Assembly (NCBI GenBank): GCA_044463945.1
Contig: JBIQLW010000012.1
Location: 27,446 to 91,445, forward strand
DNA: 64,000 nt
Reading direction: 5' to 3'
Source of the DNA: 62-47 sp044463945
Lineage (GTDB): Bacteria > Pseudomonadota > Alphaproteobacteria > Rhizobiales > Xanthobacteraceae
The translations under genes were made by a program, and so were the position numbers. Below, piece after piece: positions 1 to 8,847 of the stretch (its first letter is position 1; every line of letters begins with the position of its first letter). The notes beneath the pieces were generated by a model. It saw nothing but the letters and a program-made list of their open reading frames with translations, was not told the origin of the DNA and did no database searches.

Positions 1-679
1 GCGCGGTGATGCACTTGACCTGCTCGTAGAGGCGGAACGACACGAAGCTGCCGGCGCTGGTGTCGGTGGCGTCGGCGACGCCGGTCTGCAAGGCGTTGTA
101 GACTTCGTTGCTGGGGATCGAGACGATCGAGGCCCCGGCCTCCTGCCACATCGCGGCGAAGGTCGGGCCGGCCGAGCGGATCTTCAGCCCCTTGATGTCA
201 TCCGGCTTGCGGATGCACTTGTCCTTCGAGGCCACCGCGCCGGCAAGCCAGGCGTCCGCCAGCACCAGCACCCCGGCCTTCTCGATATGCGCCTTGACGT
301 CCTTCATGAAGGCTGAGTCGTTGAGGCGGGCGGCGCGCTCGTGATTGCGCACCAGCCCCGGCATCAGCGTCGCGCCGAAGGCGCGGACCTTGCCGCTGGC
401 GTAGTCGAGCGGAAACGAGGAGATGTCGAGCTGGCCGCGCGTCATCGCGTTCCATTGCTCGTTGGGCTTGAACAGCGAGGCGCCGGGATAGACCTGGATT
501 TCAAGGCCGACATTGGCGGCTTTGACGTCGCGGGCGATGATCTGCACCATCTCGTCGCGCGGATCGCCCTTGCCGCCGGGGAACTGATGCGACGCCTTCA
601 GCACTGTCTGCGCCTGCGCCGCCATGGTGAAAGCGACAACCGTCGCCGCTCCCGCCAGAACCGTGACCAGTTTCCTCAT
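1..679 (-). CDS. TRAP transporter solute-binding protein, DctP family (partial)
   Basis: This gene runs off the left edge of the window, so only the first 226 residues are visible. It opens with a signal peptide (basic MRKLV, hydrophobic core, AQAQ cleavage region near residue 24). The mature part reads as a DctP-type periplasmic binding protein: LKASHQFPGGKGDPRDEMV near the N-terminus, PGASLFKPNEQWNAMTRGQ, a DIKGLKIRSAGP segment, and SNEVYNALQTGVADATDTS, which is the usual ligand-arginine and helix region of the family. Such proteins bind a carboxylate-type solute in the periplasm and deliver it to a DctQM permease, which would lie outside the window. The substrate cannot be told. The start is ATG at 679. 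Confidence 0.88.
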   Translation of the reverse strand, partial: MRKLVTVLAGAATVVAFTMAAQAQTVLKASHQFPGGKGDPRDEMVQIIARDVKAANVGLEIQVYPGASLFKPNEQWNAMTRGQLDISSFPLDYASGKVRAFGATLMPGLVRNHERAARLNDSAFMKDVKAHIEKAGVLVLADAWLAGAVASKDKCIRKPDDIKGLKIRSAGPTFAAMWQEAGASIVSIPSNEVYNALQTGVADATDTSAGSFVSFRLYEQVKCITA

Positions 680-861
680 TAGCCGTCCTCCCGCTGGTTA
701 TCTTTTCTTGGGCGGTATTAGAGCGGGGGCGGACCGGCGCGTCAATCGACCGCAGCCCGCGGCACGGCATCCACTGTGCATGACGGTCTTGCGGTGCAAT
801 ACGACGGCGCTCCTGAACCTCCGCCCGTCGCGGCACGTACGGCGCTTCGGCGAATCTCGGC

Positions 862-867
862 TATAAT
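862..867 (+). promoter_or_regulatory. Consensus -10 box just before mepA
   Basis: A perfect TATAAT lies 7 bases before the ATG at 875. The usual distance from a -10 box to the transcription start would place +1 at or next to the A of the ATG. The -35 region (about 839-844) is weak. This suggests a leaderless or very short-leader transcript, inferred from spacing only. Confidence 0.4.
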
Positions 868-874
868 CGCCGCG

Positions 875-1828
875 ATGAGGAATAGCCGTCTGATTCTCGC
901 CGGCCTGATGGTGTCGGGCATCGTCGCCGGCGGTGCCATGCTCGCGCCGCGCGTCGCGCCGGCGCAGGAGAAGGGCACGCTGCATCCGAAGCCGCTGCCG
1001 GTGCTGGCCAATCCGGACGACCCGGACCTGCCGGCCAAGCAGTTGTTTGGCCGCAAGCTCAAGCCGAGCGCGCATCGGCCGGAGGCGATCGGGTTCTACG
1101 CCAAGGGATGTCTTGCCGGCGGCGAGGCGCTGCCGGTCACCGGGCCGACCTGGCAGGTGATGCGGCTGTCGCGCAACCGCAACTGGGCGCATCCCGACCT
1201 GGTGGCGCTGATCGAGCGGCTGTCCGCGCGGGTTCATCGCGTTGCCGGCTGGCCCGGCCTTCTGATCGGCGACATGGCGCAGCCGCGCGGCGGGCCGATG
1301 ATCACCGGCCATGCCAGCCACCAGATCGGGCTCGACGCCGATATCTGGCTGACGCCGATGCCGAACCGGATGCTGTCGCGCAACGAGCGCGAGGAGATGT
1401 CGGCGGTGGACATGGTGCGCACCGACCGGCTCGATATCGACCCGCGCGTCTGGACGCCGCATCATCTCGAAGTCATCCGCGCCGCCGCGCTGGAGCCGCG
1501 CGTCGAGCGCATCTTCGTCAATGCCGCGATCAAGAAGGCGCTGTGTCGCGAGGCCAGGGGCAACCGGAGCTGGCTCGCCAAGGTGCGGCCGATGTACGGC
1601 CACAACTATCATTTCCATATCCGCATCACCTGCCCGGCGGGCAACGGCGACTGCACCCCGCAAGCCCCGCCGGCCGATGGCGAGGGATGCGCCGCGAGCG
1701 ATCTCGCCTACTGGTTCAGCGACGCGGTGCTGCATCCCAAGCCGCGGCCGAAGCCGCCGAAACCGCCGCACCAGATCACGTTGTCGGAACTGCCGGCGGC
1801 GTGCCGGCAGGTGCTGAACGCGCCATAG
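875..1828 (+). CDS. mepA: Penicillin-insensitive murein endopeptidase MepA
   Basis: The 317-residue product is a periplasmic zinc metallopeptidase that cuts D-Ala-meso-DAP cross-links in peptidoglycan. It has an N-terminal hydrophobic signal segment (LILAGLMVSGIVAGGAML, cleavage after VAPAQ). The zinc-site motifs of the peptidase M74 (LAS) family are visible: HASHQIGLDADIW, giving HxxGxxxD, near residues 147-159, and GHNYHFHIRI, giving HxH, about 100 residues later. Cysteines around the CPAGNGDC segment are typical of the family. The length is normal for MepA, about 270-320 residues. The frame is open from 776, but ATG 875 gives the proper signal peptide. The gene stands alone, with the TRAP gene divergent upstream. 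Confidence 0.93.
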   Translation: MRNSRLILAGLMVSGIVAGGAMLAPRVAPAQEKGTLHPKPLPVLANPDDPDLPAKQLFGRKLKPSAHRPEAIGFYAKGCLAGGEALPVTGPTWQVMRLSRNRNWAHPDLVALIERLSARVHRVAGWPGLLIGDMAQPRGGPMITGHASHQIGLDADIWLTPMPNRMLSRNEREEMSAVDMVRTDRLDIDPRVWTPHHLEVIRAAALEPRVERIFVNAAIKKALCREARGNRSWLAKVRPMYGHNYHFHIRITCPAGNGDCTPQAPPADGEGCAASDLAYWFSDAVLHPKPRPKPPKPPHQITLSELPAACRQVLNAP

Positions 1829-2051
1829 CGACTAAAATATAACGGCCGCCGCCGCCTTTGGCCGGCGGAATGACGGGGCGGGGACTTTACGCGCATCGTC
1901 AGCCTGTTATTGTTTTGCCTGCGACATCCCGAGGGGCCGTAAGCCCTTCGGACTGCCGGAACGGCGCTTCCGCCCGTCGCTCATCATCTTTCATGACATT
2001 TGATTCGCCGCCGCGCGCATTGCGCCGGGGCATCGGATTCGGAGCGCCATC

Positions 2052-2837
2052 ATGCGTTATCTCGCCGGCCTGTTCCTCGCATTCACGATCCTGTGCGGAT
2101 CATTCCAGACCCCGGCGCAGGCTCAGGACAAAAGCCTGACGGTGTTCGCCGCGGCCTCGATGAAGAACGCGCTCGACGAGGTCGATGCGCTCTACACCGC
2201 GGCGTCGAAGGTCGCCATCAAGGCCAGCTACGCCGCAAGCTCGGCGCTGGCCAAGCAGATCGAGCACGGCGCGCCCGCCGACATCTTCGTCTCAGCCGAT
2301 ACCGCGTGGATGGACTATTCGATCAAGAACAAGTCGGTCGATGCCGCGACCCGCGTCGATCTGCTCGGCAACAGCATCGTGCTGATCGCGCCCAAGGACT
2401 CCAAGATCGACAACGTCACCATCGGGCCGGGTTTCGATCTCGCCAGGCTCGCCGGCGACGGCCGTATCACCACCGGCGACGTCAAGGCGGTGCCGGTCGG
2501 CAAATACGCCAAGGCGGCGCTGGAGAAACTCGGCGCGTGGCAGGCCGCCGAATCCAAGTTCGCGATGGCGGAGAACGTCCGCGCCGCGCTGGCGCTGGTG
2601 GCGCGCGGCGAGGCGGTGCTCGGCATCGTGTACGCGACCGACGCCAGGGTCGAGCCCGGCGTCAAGATCGTCGGCACCTTCCCGGCCGACTCGCACCCGC
2701 CGATCATCTATCCGGTCGCGGCGACCGCCAGCGCCAAGGCGGATGCCGCCGGCTATCTCGCCTTCCTGCGCACCTCGCAGGCCAAGGCGGTGTTCGAGAA
2801 GTACGGCTTCTCCTACCTGATCAAGCCGACGTCGTGA
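2052..2837 (+). CDS. modA: Molybdate ABC transporter, periplasmic binding protein ModA
   Basis: The 261-residue product is a molybdate-binding protein with a signal peptide (residues 1-24, ending AQAQ). The ModA/WtpA fold is shown by LTVFAAASMKNALDEV at the mature N-terminus (oxyanion-binding Ser), YAASSALAKQIEHGAPADIF with its second oxyanion-binding Ser, and GEAVLGIVYATDARV late in the protein. It is the first gene of a tight modABC operon: modB begins 4 bases after its stop. It delivers molybdate for the cofactor that MoaD/MoaE, about 15 kb downstream, help to make. No ModE gene is in the window, and no Mo-box was recognised in the 220-base upstream gap. Confidence 0.94.
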   Translation: MRYLAGLFLAFTILCGSFQTPAQAQDKSLTVFAAASMKNALDEVDALYTAASKVAIKASYAASSALAKQIEHGAPADIFVSADTAWMDYSIKNKSVDAATRVDLLGNSIVLIAPKDSKIDNVTIGPGFDLARLAGDGRITTGDVKAVPVGKYAKAALEKLGAWQAAESKFAMAENVRAALALVARGEAVLGIVYATDARVEPGVKIVGTFPADSHPPIIYPVAATASAKADAAGYLAFLRTSQAKAVFEKYGFSYLIKPTS

Positions 2838-2841
2838 CGCC

Positions 2842-3537
2842 GTGCTCGATATCTCGTCCGCCGAATGGACGGCCGTGCTGCTGTCGCTCAAGGTCGGGAT
2901 GGTGGCGACGCTGGTCGCCACCCCGTTCGGCATCGCCATCGCCTGGCTGCTGGCGCGTTATGACTTCTGGGGCAAGTCGGCGCTCGACGCGCTGATCTAT
3001 CTGCCGCTGGTGCTGCCGCCGGTGGTCACCGGCTATCTGCTGCTTTTGACGTTCGGGCGGCGCGGCCTGGTCGGCGGCTGGCTCGCCGATTATCTCGGCA
3101 TCGTCTTCTCGTTCCGCTGGACCGGCGCGGCGCTGGCGTGCGGCGTGATGTCGTTTCCGCTTCTGGTGCGGCCGATCCGGCTGTCGATCGAGGCGGTGGA
3201 CCGCCGGCTGGAGCAGGCCGCGAGCACGCTCGGCGCGGCGCCCTGGCGGGTGTTCTTCACCGTGACGCTGCCGCTGGCCTTGCCGGGCGTGCTGGCGGGG
3301 ATGGTGCTCGGCTTCGCCAAGGCGATCGGCGAGTTCGGCGCGACCATCACCTTCGTCTCCAACATTCCCGGTGAGACCCAGACCATCTCGGCCGCGATCT
3401 ATACGCTGACCCAGGTGCCCGACGGCGACCTCGCGGCGCTGCGGCTGGTGGCCGTCTCGATCGTGATCTCGATGATCGCGCTGGTGGCGTCGGAATGGTT
3501 CGCCCGCCGCGCCACGCGCCGCCTGCACGGGACCTGA
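2842..3537 (+). CDS. modB: Molybdate ABC transporter, permease ModB
   Basis: The 231-residue inner-membrane permease starts at GTG 2842, four bases after modA. It has about five or six hydrophobic segments, beginning VLLSLKVGMVATLVATPFGI. The cytoplasmic EAA loop that contacts ModC is near residues 125-145 (EQAASTLGAAPWRVFFTVTL then PLALPG), and the ModB-typical FAKAIGEFGATITFVSNIPG follows. Length is normal. Its stop at 3535-3537 lies two bases before the probable modC start, consistent with translational coupling. Confidence 0.94.
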   Translation: MLDISSAEWTAVLLSLKVGMVATLVATPFGIAIAWLLARYDFWGKSALDALIYLPLVLPPVVTGYLLLLTFGRRGLVGGWLADYLGIVFSFRWTGAALACGVMSFPLLVRPIRLSIEAVDRRLEQAASTLGAAPWRVFFTVTLPLALPGVLAGMVLGFAKAIGEFGATITFVSNIPGETQTISAAIYTLTQVPDGDLAALRLVAVSIVISMIALVASEWFARRATRRLHGT

Positions 3538-3539
3538 CC

Positions 3540-4271
3540 GTGCTGCGGGTCGATGTCTGCAAGACACTGGGCGACTTCACCGTCGAGGTGAAGTTCGCGA
3601 GCGAGGGCCGGGTCACCGGCCTGTTCGGCTCGTCGGGCGCGGGCAAGACCTCGCTCGTCAACATGATCGCCGGGTTGATGAAGCCGGATCGCGGCTTCAT
3701 CAGGATCGGCGACGACGTGCTCGACGACACCGTGGCCGGCATCCATGTCGCGCCGCACCGCCGCCGCATCGGCTACGTGTTTCAGGACGCGCGGCTGTTT
3801 CCGCATCTCAGCGTCTCGCAGAACCTGCATTACGGCCGGCGGATGAACCGCGTGGCTTACGACCGCGCCAGCGAGGACCGCGTCGTCGGCCTGCTCGACA
3901 TCGGCAAGCTGCTCGCGCGCCGCACCGGGCAGTTGTCCGGCGGCGAGCGCCAGCGCGTGGCGCTGGGGCGGGCGCTGTTGATGCAGCCGCGCCTGCTGCT
4001 GCTCGACGAGCCGCTGGGCTCGCTGGACGGCGCGCGCAAGGCCGAGATCCTGCCCTATCTGATCCGGCTGCGCGACGAGGCCGGCGTGCCCATGGTCTAC
4101 GTCACCCACGACCCCAACGAGTTGCGCCGGCTCGCGGCGCAGGTGGTGGTGCTCAGGCGCGGCCGCGTCGCGGCGTTCGGCGACAGCGGCGTGCTGGCCA
4201 AGGCTGCGACCGCAGCGTCGGCCGGTCCCGACCTTTCAGAAGCCGGCGACCGAGGTCCAGGCGCTGGATAG
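3540..4271 (+). CDS. modC: Molybdate ABC transporter ATPase ModC, lacking the C-terminal Mop/TOBE domain
   Basis: The 243-residue ATPase powers molybdate uptake with ModB. All ABC motifs are present: Walker A GSSGAGKTSL, Q-loop YVFQDARLF, signature QLSGGERQRVALGRA, Walker B LLLLDEPLGSLD and the His switch VYVTHDPNE. GTG 3540, right after the modB stop, is the likely start; an upstream ATG in frame (3495) would overlap modB by 43 bases. ModC proteins are usually about 350-370 residues, with a C-terminal TOBE/Mop domain that binds molybdate. Here the protein ends about 25 residues after the ATPase core. Its last 36 bases overlap the end of the convergent antiporter gene, so the missing domain is not simply frameshifted downstream. 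Confidence 0.92.
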   Translation: MLRVDVCKTLGDFTVEVKFASEGRVTGLFGSSGAGKTSLVNMIAGLMKPDRGFIRIGDDVLDDTVAGIHVAPHRRRIGYVFQDARLFPHLSVSQNLHYGRRMNRVAYDRASEDRVVGLLDIGKLLARRTGQLSGGERQRVALGRALLMQPRLLLLDEPLGSLDGARKAEILPYLIRLRDEAGVPMVYVTHDPNELRRLAAQVVVLRRGRVAAFGDSGVLAKAATAASAGPDLSEAGDRGPGAG

Positions 4272-6032
4272 CCTCCGCCGCAGCCAGCCGAGCCGGGTGA
4301 GGGGCGCGGGCTGTGCCGCCTCGTCGTCCGGCAGCCGCAGGCCGACGATGCTGACCCGGCCGCCGCTGATGCTGCGGGCGACCAGCGTCAGCATGTCCAG
4401 CGGCAGCGTCGCGCCGACCTTGGGCGCGCGGTCGAGGTGGATGTCGAAGTAGTCGGCCAGCGTCAGCCTGGCCTGCCGGTCGTCGATCTTGACATCGTAG
4501 AGTTCGGCCAGCGTGCTCAGCGGCGTGTCGCCGGCCACCGCGAAATCGCCCAGCGCGCTCGGGTCGGGGGCGACAGCGGGCGGCAGATCGACGAAGAAGC
4601 GGTCGAGCGCGTCGGCCTTCTCCGGCGGCGCCAGCAGATAGATGTAGTCGCCGGCGCGCACCGGCGCGGCCTCGGCCGGCGTGAGGATCTTCTCGTCGCG
4701 GATCACCAGCGTCGGCTTCGACCATGACGGCAGCAGCCCGCGCTTGAGGTACAGGCTGGCGGGCCGCACCGCGTAGCCGACCAGTTGCTGTTCGAGTTGG
4801 CCCGGCAGGTCGAGTTCGACGCGGCGCGGCGCGCGGTCGGCGCGAGGCAGCGCGACGTTGAGCTTGCGCGCGGCGACGCCGAGCGTCCAGCCCTGCATCA
4901 GCAGCGAAATGATGACGACGACGAAGGCGACATCGAAATAGATGTAGGCCTTGGTCTGCCCCACCAGCAGCGGGATCGACGCCAGGAAGATCGCGACCGC
5001 GCCGCGCAGGCCCACCCACGACACGAACGCCTTCTCCCGCCAGGTGAACTTGAACGGAGCGAGGCACAGAAACACCGCGGCGGGGCGGGCGATCAGCATT
5101 AGCACCAGCGCCACCGCGATCGCCGGGAAGATGCTGTCGAGCAGCCGGTGCGGCGACACCAGGAGGCCGAGCAGCACGAACATCACGATCTGCGCCAGCC
5201 AGGTGGCGGCGTCGAGGAAGGTCGCCACCGCGTTCTGGGCGCGGGTTGGGCGGTTGCCGATCAGGATGCCGGCAAGATAGACCGCCAGGAATCCCGAGGC
5301 ATGGGTGACCTGCGCCACCCCGAAGATCATCAGGGCGGCGGTAGTGACGAACGGCGCGTGCAGCCCTTGCGGCAGTTCCACCCGGTTGAGCGCGATCGCC
5401 ACCAGCCAGCCGCCGACCACGCCGACGATCGACCCGAGCACGGCCTCCTGAAAGAACTCCGCCAGCACATGGGTCACCGAACTGTCGCCGAGCGAGATCA
5501 GTTCGACCAGCATCAGGGTGAGGAACACCGCGAACGGGTCGTTGGTGCCGGATTCGACTTCCAGCATCGCGCCGATGCGCGGGCGCAGCCGCAAGCCTTG
5601 CGAATGGATCAGCAGGAACACGGCGGCGGCGTCGGTGGAGGCCACCACCGCGCTCGCCAGCAGCGCCTCGCTCCAGTTGAGGTCGAGCGCGAAGCGGGCG
5701 ACCGGCGCGGTGAGCAGCGCGGTGAACAGCACACCAACCGTCGCCAGCGCCACCGACGGCGCCAGCACCGTGCGGATGCTTTGAAAGCGTGTCTTCAGCC
5801 CGCCGTCGAACAGGATCAGCGCCAGCGCCACCGAGCCGACCAGATAGGTGATGTGGACGTCGCTGAAGTTGAGGCCGCCGGGGCCTGAGTCGCCGGCCAG
5901 CACGCCGATCAGCAGGAACACCAGCAGCAACGGCGCGCCGAACCGCAGCGCCAGCAGGCTGGACAGGATGCCAGCCATGACCAGGACCGCGCCAAGGAGG
6001 ATGGCCAGGCTGACGGAGTCCAGCGACGTCAT
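4236..6032 (-). CDS. K+/H+ antiporter, NhaP2/CvrA-like
   Basis: The 598-residue inner-membrane protein is a CPA1-family cation/proton antiporter. The first ~390 residues hold about 12-13 membrane segments, including GVLAGDSGPGGLNF, ILFDGGLKTRF, SAVVASTDAAAVF with its conserved ST-D-A-A, and MLEVESGTNDPFAVFL with the ND pair used in ion exchange. The cytoplasmic C-terminus carries a TrkA-C domain (PTLVIRDEKILTPAEAAPV) and then a CorC/HlyC-type domain, the arrangement of K+/H+ antiporters in the NhaP2/CvrA group. ATG 6032 is preferred: the frame stays open upstream but that part is antisense to sfsA. It converges on and slightly overlaps modC. Confidence 0.88.
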   Translation of the reverse strand: MTSLDSVSLAILLGAVLVMAGILSSLLALRFGAPLLLVFLLIGVLAGDSGPGGLNFSDVHITYLVGSVALALILFDGGLKTRFQSIRTVLAPSVALATVGVLFTALLTAPVARFALDLNWSEALLASAVVASTDAAAVFLLIHSQGLRLRPRIGAMLEVESGTNDPFAVFLTLMLVELISLGDSSVTHVLAEFFQEAVLGSIVGVVGGWLVAIALNRVELPQGLHAPFVTTAALMIFGVAQVTHASGFLAVYLAGILIGNRPTRAQNAVATFLDAATWLAQIVMFVLLGLLVSPHRLLDSIFPAIAVALVLMLIARPAAVFLCLAPFKFTWREKAFVSWVGLRGAVAIFLASIPLLVGQTKAYIYFDVAFVVVIISLLMQGWTLGVAARKLNVALPRADRAPRRVELDLPGQLEQQLVGYAVRPASLYLKRGLLPSWSKPTLVIRDEKILTPAEAAPVRAGDYIYLLAPPEKADALDRFFVDLPPAVAPDPSALGDFAVAGDTPLSTLAELYDVKIDDRQARLTLADYFDIHLDRAPKVGATLPLDMLTLVARSISGGRVSIVGLRLPDDEAAQPAPLTRLGWLRRRLSSAWTSVAGF

Positions 6033-6161
6033 TGGCGGTGCGTGTCCAAAAATGCTTGCAGTTGCATCAATATCGTCGTCGTCCGCCGACGCCAACCGAT
6101 TTCTGCGGAGCGATGCGCTGTGGTAAGAGGCGCTCGCCTGAAACCCGCGAACGATCTTCCG

Positions 6162-6890
6162 ATGCGATTCTGCTCCGAACTGATCCCGGCGACGCTGGTG
6201 CGCCGCTACAAGCGTTTCCTCGCCGATGTCGAACTCGACGACGGCCGCCTCGTCACCGCGCACGTCGCCAATCCGGGCGGGATGATCGGACTGCAACAGG
6301 CCGGCAGCCGGGTGTGGCTGTCGCGATCGGCCGACGTGAAGCGCAAGCTGCCGCATTCGTGGGAATTGATCGAAGCCGATTTCGGCGCGGGCTATGAACT
6401 GGTGGGCGTCAACACCGCGCATCCCAACACGCTGGTCGCCGAGGCGCTGGCGGCGGGCGCGATTCCCGCGTTGAGCGGCTATCGCCGGATCCGCCGCGAG
6501 GTCAGGTATGGCGAGGGCGCGTTCGGCACCGCCTCGCGGATCGACTTCCTGCTTGAGGACGCGGAGCGCCCGCCGTGCTATCTCGAAGTCAAGAACGTGC
6601 ATCTGCTGCGGCGGGACGGCCTCGCCGAATTTCCCGATTCGGTCACCGCGCGCGGCGCGCGGCACCTCGACGAACTGGCGGCGATGGCCGCGGCCGGCGC
6701 CCGCGCCGTGATGCTCTATGTGGTGCAGATCGGCTCGGCCCGCGCCTTCGGCCTCGCGCGCGACATCGATCCGGCCTACGGCCGCGCCTTCGACCGGGCG
6801 ACGGCGGCCGGGGTCGAGGCGCTGGCCTATGGCTGCCGGCTGACGCTCGACGGCATCGAACTGACGCAACCCGTTCCGATTGCGGGCTGA
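6162..6890 (+). CDS. sfsA: SfsA family protein (sugar fermentation stimulation protein homologue)
   Basis: The 242-residue protein has the OB-fold N-terminus and nuclease-like core of SfsA: FLADVELDDG, TAHVANPGGMIGL, SRIDFLLED, CYLEVKNVHLL with its acidic and Lys residues, FPDSVTARGARHLDEL, and VMLYVVQIGSARAFGLA. SfsA was named for effects on maltose metabolism in E. coli. The core resembles a PD-(D/E)XK nuclease and DNA binding has been reported, but its true role is unsettled. ATG 6162 fits the family N-terminus; the frame is open from 6042. It is divergent from the antiporter gene and followed after 105 bases by map. Confidence 0.9.
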   Translation: MRFCSELIPATLVRRYKRFLADVELDDGRLVTAHVANPGGMIGLQQAGSRVWLSRSADVKRKLPHSWELIEADFGAGYELVGVNTAHPNTLVAEALAAGAIPALSGYRRIRREVRYGEGAFGTASRIDFLLEDAERPPCYLEVKNVHLLRRDGLAEFPDSVTARGARHLDELAAMAAAGARAVMLYVVQIGSARAFGLARDIDPAYGRAFDRATAAGVEALAYGCRLTLDGIELTQPVPIAG

Positions 6891-6995
6891 ATCGCCAATA
6901 GTCGCCATCTCCTTGCGTGGGCAGCGATATTCACTAGATTAGGGCACGATTCCGAACGCCGTCACGCCCGCCACACCTGTCAGATCAGACCCGCC

Positions 6996-7820
6996 ATGAG
7001 CTACGTCGAGGCCACCGAGACCTCCCTCCGCAAGACCGGACAGATCAAGCTGCATGGCCCCGCGGCCTTCGCGGGAATGCGCAAGGCGGGAGCGCTGGTG
7101 TCGCGCTGCCTCGACGACCTCACCGACATCATCAAGGTGGGCGTGCCGACCTCGCAGATCGACGATTTCGTCCGCGACTTCGCCTTCCGCCATAACGCCT
7201 TCCCGGCGACGCTGATGTATCGCGGCTATCGCTATTCGACCTGCACCTCGCTCAACCATGTGGTCTGTCACGGGATGCCCGGCGAGCGGCCGCTCAAGGA
7301 CGGCGACATCGTCAATGTCGATGTCACCTTCATCGTCGATGGCTGGTACGGCGATTCCAGCCGCATGTACGCGGTCGGCAACATCGCGCGGAAGGCCGAG
7401 CGGCTGATCGAGGTGACCTACGAATCGATGATGCGGGGCATCGCCGCGGTGAAGCCGGGCGCCACCACCGGCGATATCGGCCACGCCATCCAGAGCTTCG
7501 TCGAGCCGCAGCACATGAGCGTGGTGCGCGATTTCTGCGGCCACGGCCTCGGCCGCATCTTCCACGACGAGCCCAACATCATCCATGTCGGCCGCCCCGG
7601 CGAGGGCGTGGTGCTGCGCCCCGGCATGTTCTTCACCATCGAGCCGATGATCAACCTCGGCAAGCCGCACGTCAAAATCCTCTCCGACGGCTGGACCGCC
7701 GTTACCCGCGACCGCTCGCTGTCGGCCCAGTTCGAGCACTCGGTCGGCGTGACCAAGACCGGCTTCGAGATTTTCACGCTCTCGGCGCGCAACGGCGAAC
7801 GCCCGCCGGCCGCGGCCTGA
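6996..7820 (+). CDS. map: Methionine aminopeptidase, type I
   Basis: The 274-residue metalloenzyme removes the initiator Met from new proteins. The five metal ligands of the family are recognisable: Asp in VNVDVTFIVDGWYGDSSRMY (two Asp), His in GHGLGRIFHDEPNI, Glu in FFTIEPMINLG, and a final Glu in SAQFEHSVGVT. The substrate-pocket Cys/His segment CTSLNHVVCHGMPG is also clear. Length is normal, with a ~20-residue N-terminal lead. It is followed by radC on the same strand, a common pairing in this bacterial group. Confidence 0.96.
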   Translation: MSYVEATETSLRKTGQIKLHGPAAFAGMRKAGALVSRCLDDLTDIIKVGVPTSQIDDFVRDFAFRHNAFPATLMYRGYRYSTCTSLNHVVCHGMPGERPLKDGDIVNVDVTFIVDGWYGDSSRMYAVGNIARKAERLIEVTYESMMRGIAAVKPGATTGDIGHAIQSFVEPQHMSVVRDFCGHGLGRIFHDEPNIIHVGRPGEGVVLRPGMFFTIEPMINLGKPHVKILSDGWTAVTRDRSLSAQFEHSVGVTKTGFEIFTLSARNGERPPAAA

Positions 7821-7934
7821 TCGGGTTCCGCGCCGCCCGCGTCGGGGGTGCCGGGCCGATGTCCGATTGAGGTTGCAAATGCCGTCCGGCCCGGCATGGT
7901 TGCGGTGGTCCACATCGCGGATTCGTCGGCATCA

Positions 7935-8657
7935 ATGTCTGGTCAGGATAAAGAGTTTCACACGCCCCCCGGTCTTGCCGAAGCCCAGCCGCATTATCAC
8001 GGCCATCGCGAGCGCCTCCGCGACCGCTTCCGCAATGCCGGCGCCGACGCGCTGAGCGACTACGAACTGCTGGAACTGGTGCTGTTCCGCGCGCTGCCGC
8101 GACGCGATGTCAAGCCGCTGGCCAAATGTATGATCGCCAAGTTCGGCTCGTTCGCCGAGGTGGTCCACGCGCCGATCGCGCGGCTGCGCGAGGTGGACGG
8201 GCTGGGCGAGGCGGCGATCACCGAGGTCAAGCTGATCGCCGCCGCGGCGAGCCGGGTCGCCAAGGGGCAGCTCAAGCAGCGCACCGTGCTGTCGTCATGG
8301 GCGGCGGTCCTCGACTATTGCCGCTCCGCCATGGCGTTCGCCGACAAGGAGCAGTTTCGTATCCTGTTCCTCGACAAGCGCAATCAGGTGATCGCCGACG
8401 AGTTGCAGCAGGTCGGCACCATCGACCACACGCCGGTCTATCCGCGCGAGGTGGTCAAGCGGGCGCTCGAACTGTCCGCCACCGCCATCATCATGGTCCA
8501 CAACCATCCCTCCGGCGATCCGACGCCCTCGACCGCCGATATTCAGATGACCAAGTCGATCATCGCCATCGCCAACCCGCTCGGCATCTCGGTGCATGAC
8601 CACATCATCGTCGGCAAGCACGGCCACGCCAGCCTGAAAGGGCTGCGGCTGATTTAG
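7935..8657 (+). CDS. radC: RadC family protein (JAB/MPN domain)
   Basis: The 240-residue protein carries an N-terminal helix-hairpin-helix region (LREVDGLGEAAITEVKLIAA) and a C-terminal JAB domain with the metal-site motif MVHNHPSGDPTPSTADIQMT. Name and family come from E. coli radC, but a direct DNA-repair function has been questioned and the biochemical role is unknown. ATG 7935 is chosen because it begins just before the conserved part; the frame is open up to 7848 with a start there and another Met in between, so the N-terminus is uncertain by up to 29 residues. It converges on the yhaN-like gene, with a family A repeat between. Confidence 0.9.
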   Translation: MSGQDKEFHTPPGLAEAQPHYHGHRERLRDRFRNAGADALSDYELLELVLFRALPRRDVKPLAKCMIAKFGSFAEVVHAPIARLREVDGLGEAAITEVKLIAAAASRVAKGQLKQRTVLSSWAAVLDYCRSAMAFADKEQFRILFLDKRNQVIADELQQVGTIDHTPVYPREVVKRALELSATAIIMVHNHPSGDPTPSTADIQMTKSIIAIANPLGISVHDHIIVGKHGHASLKGLRLI

Positions 8658-8670
8658 CGCATGATCCGGA

Positions 8671-8838
8671 CACGAGGCGTCATCGTCCGCCAACGGGTCC
8701 GCGCAAGCGCGGCCCGATGACGGGTTGCGGCGGACGATTCAGTACGTCGGGCGAGTGTGCGGGGAAATTTGATTCGACACGGAATACTGGATGCTCCGCC
8801 TTCGCGGAGCATGACGGTTTTCGTGTTGCCTGTGTCCG
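8671..8838. repeat. Family A two-hairpin repeat (copy A1, enlarged first hairpin)
   Basis: The copy begins ACGAGGCGTCATCGTCCGC and ends GCTCCGCCTTCGCGGAGCAT plus GACGGTTTTCGTG. Its first hairpin is unusual: the CGTCCGC/GCGGACG arms are pushed apart by about 40 bases that hold a further palindrome (GGGTCCGCG, loop, CGCGGCCC). It lies between the convergent radC and yhaN genes. Confidence 0.8.
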
Positions 8839-8847
8839 GGAAGCCCC

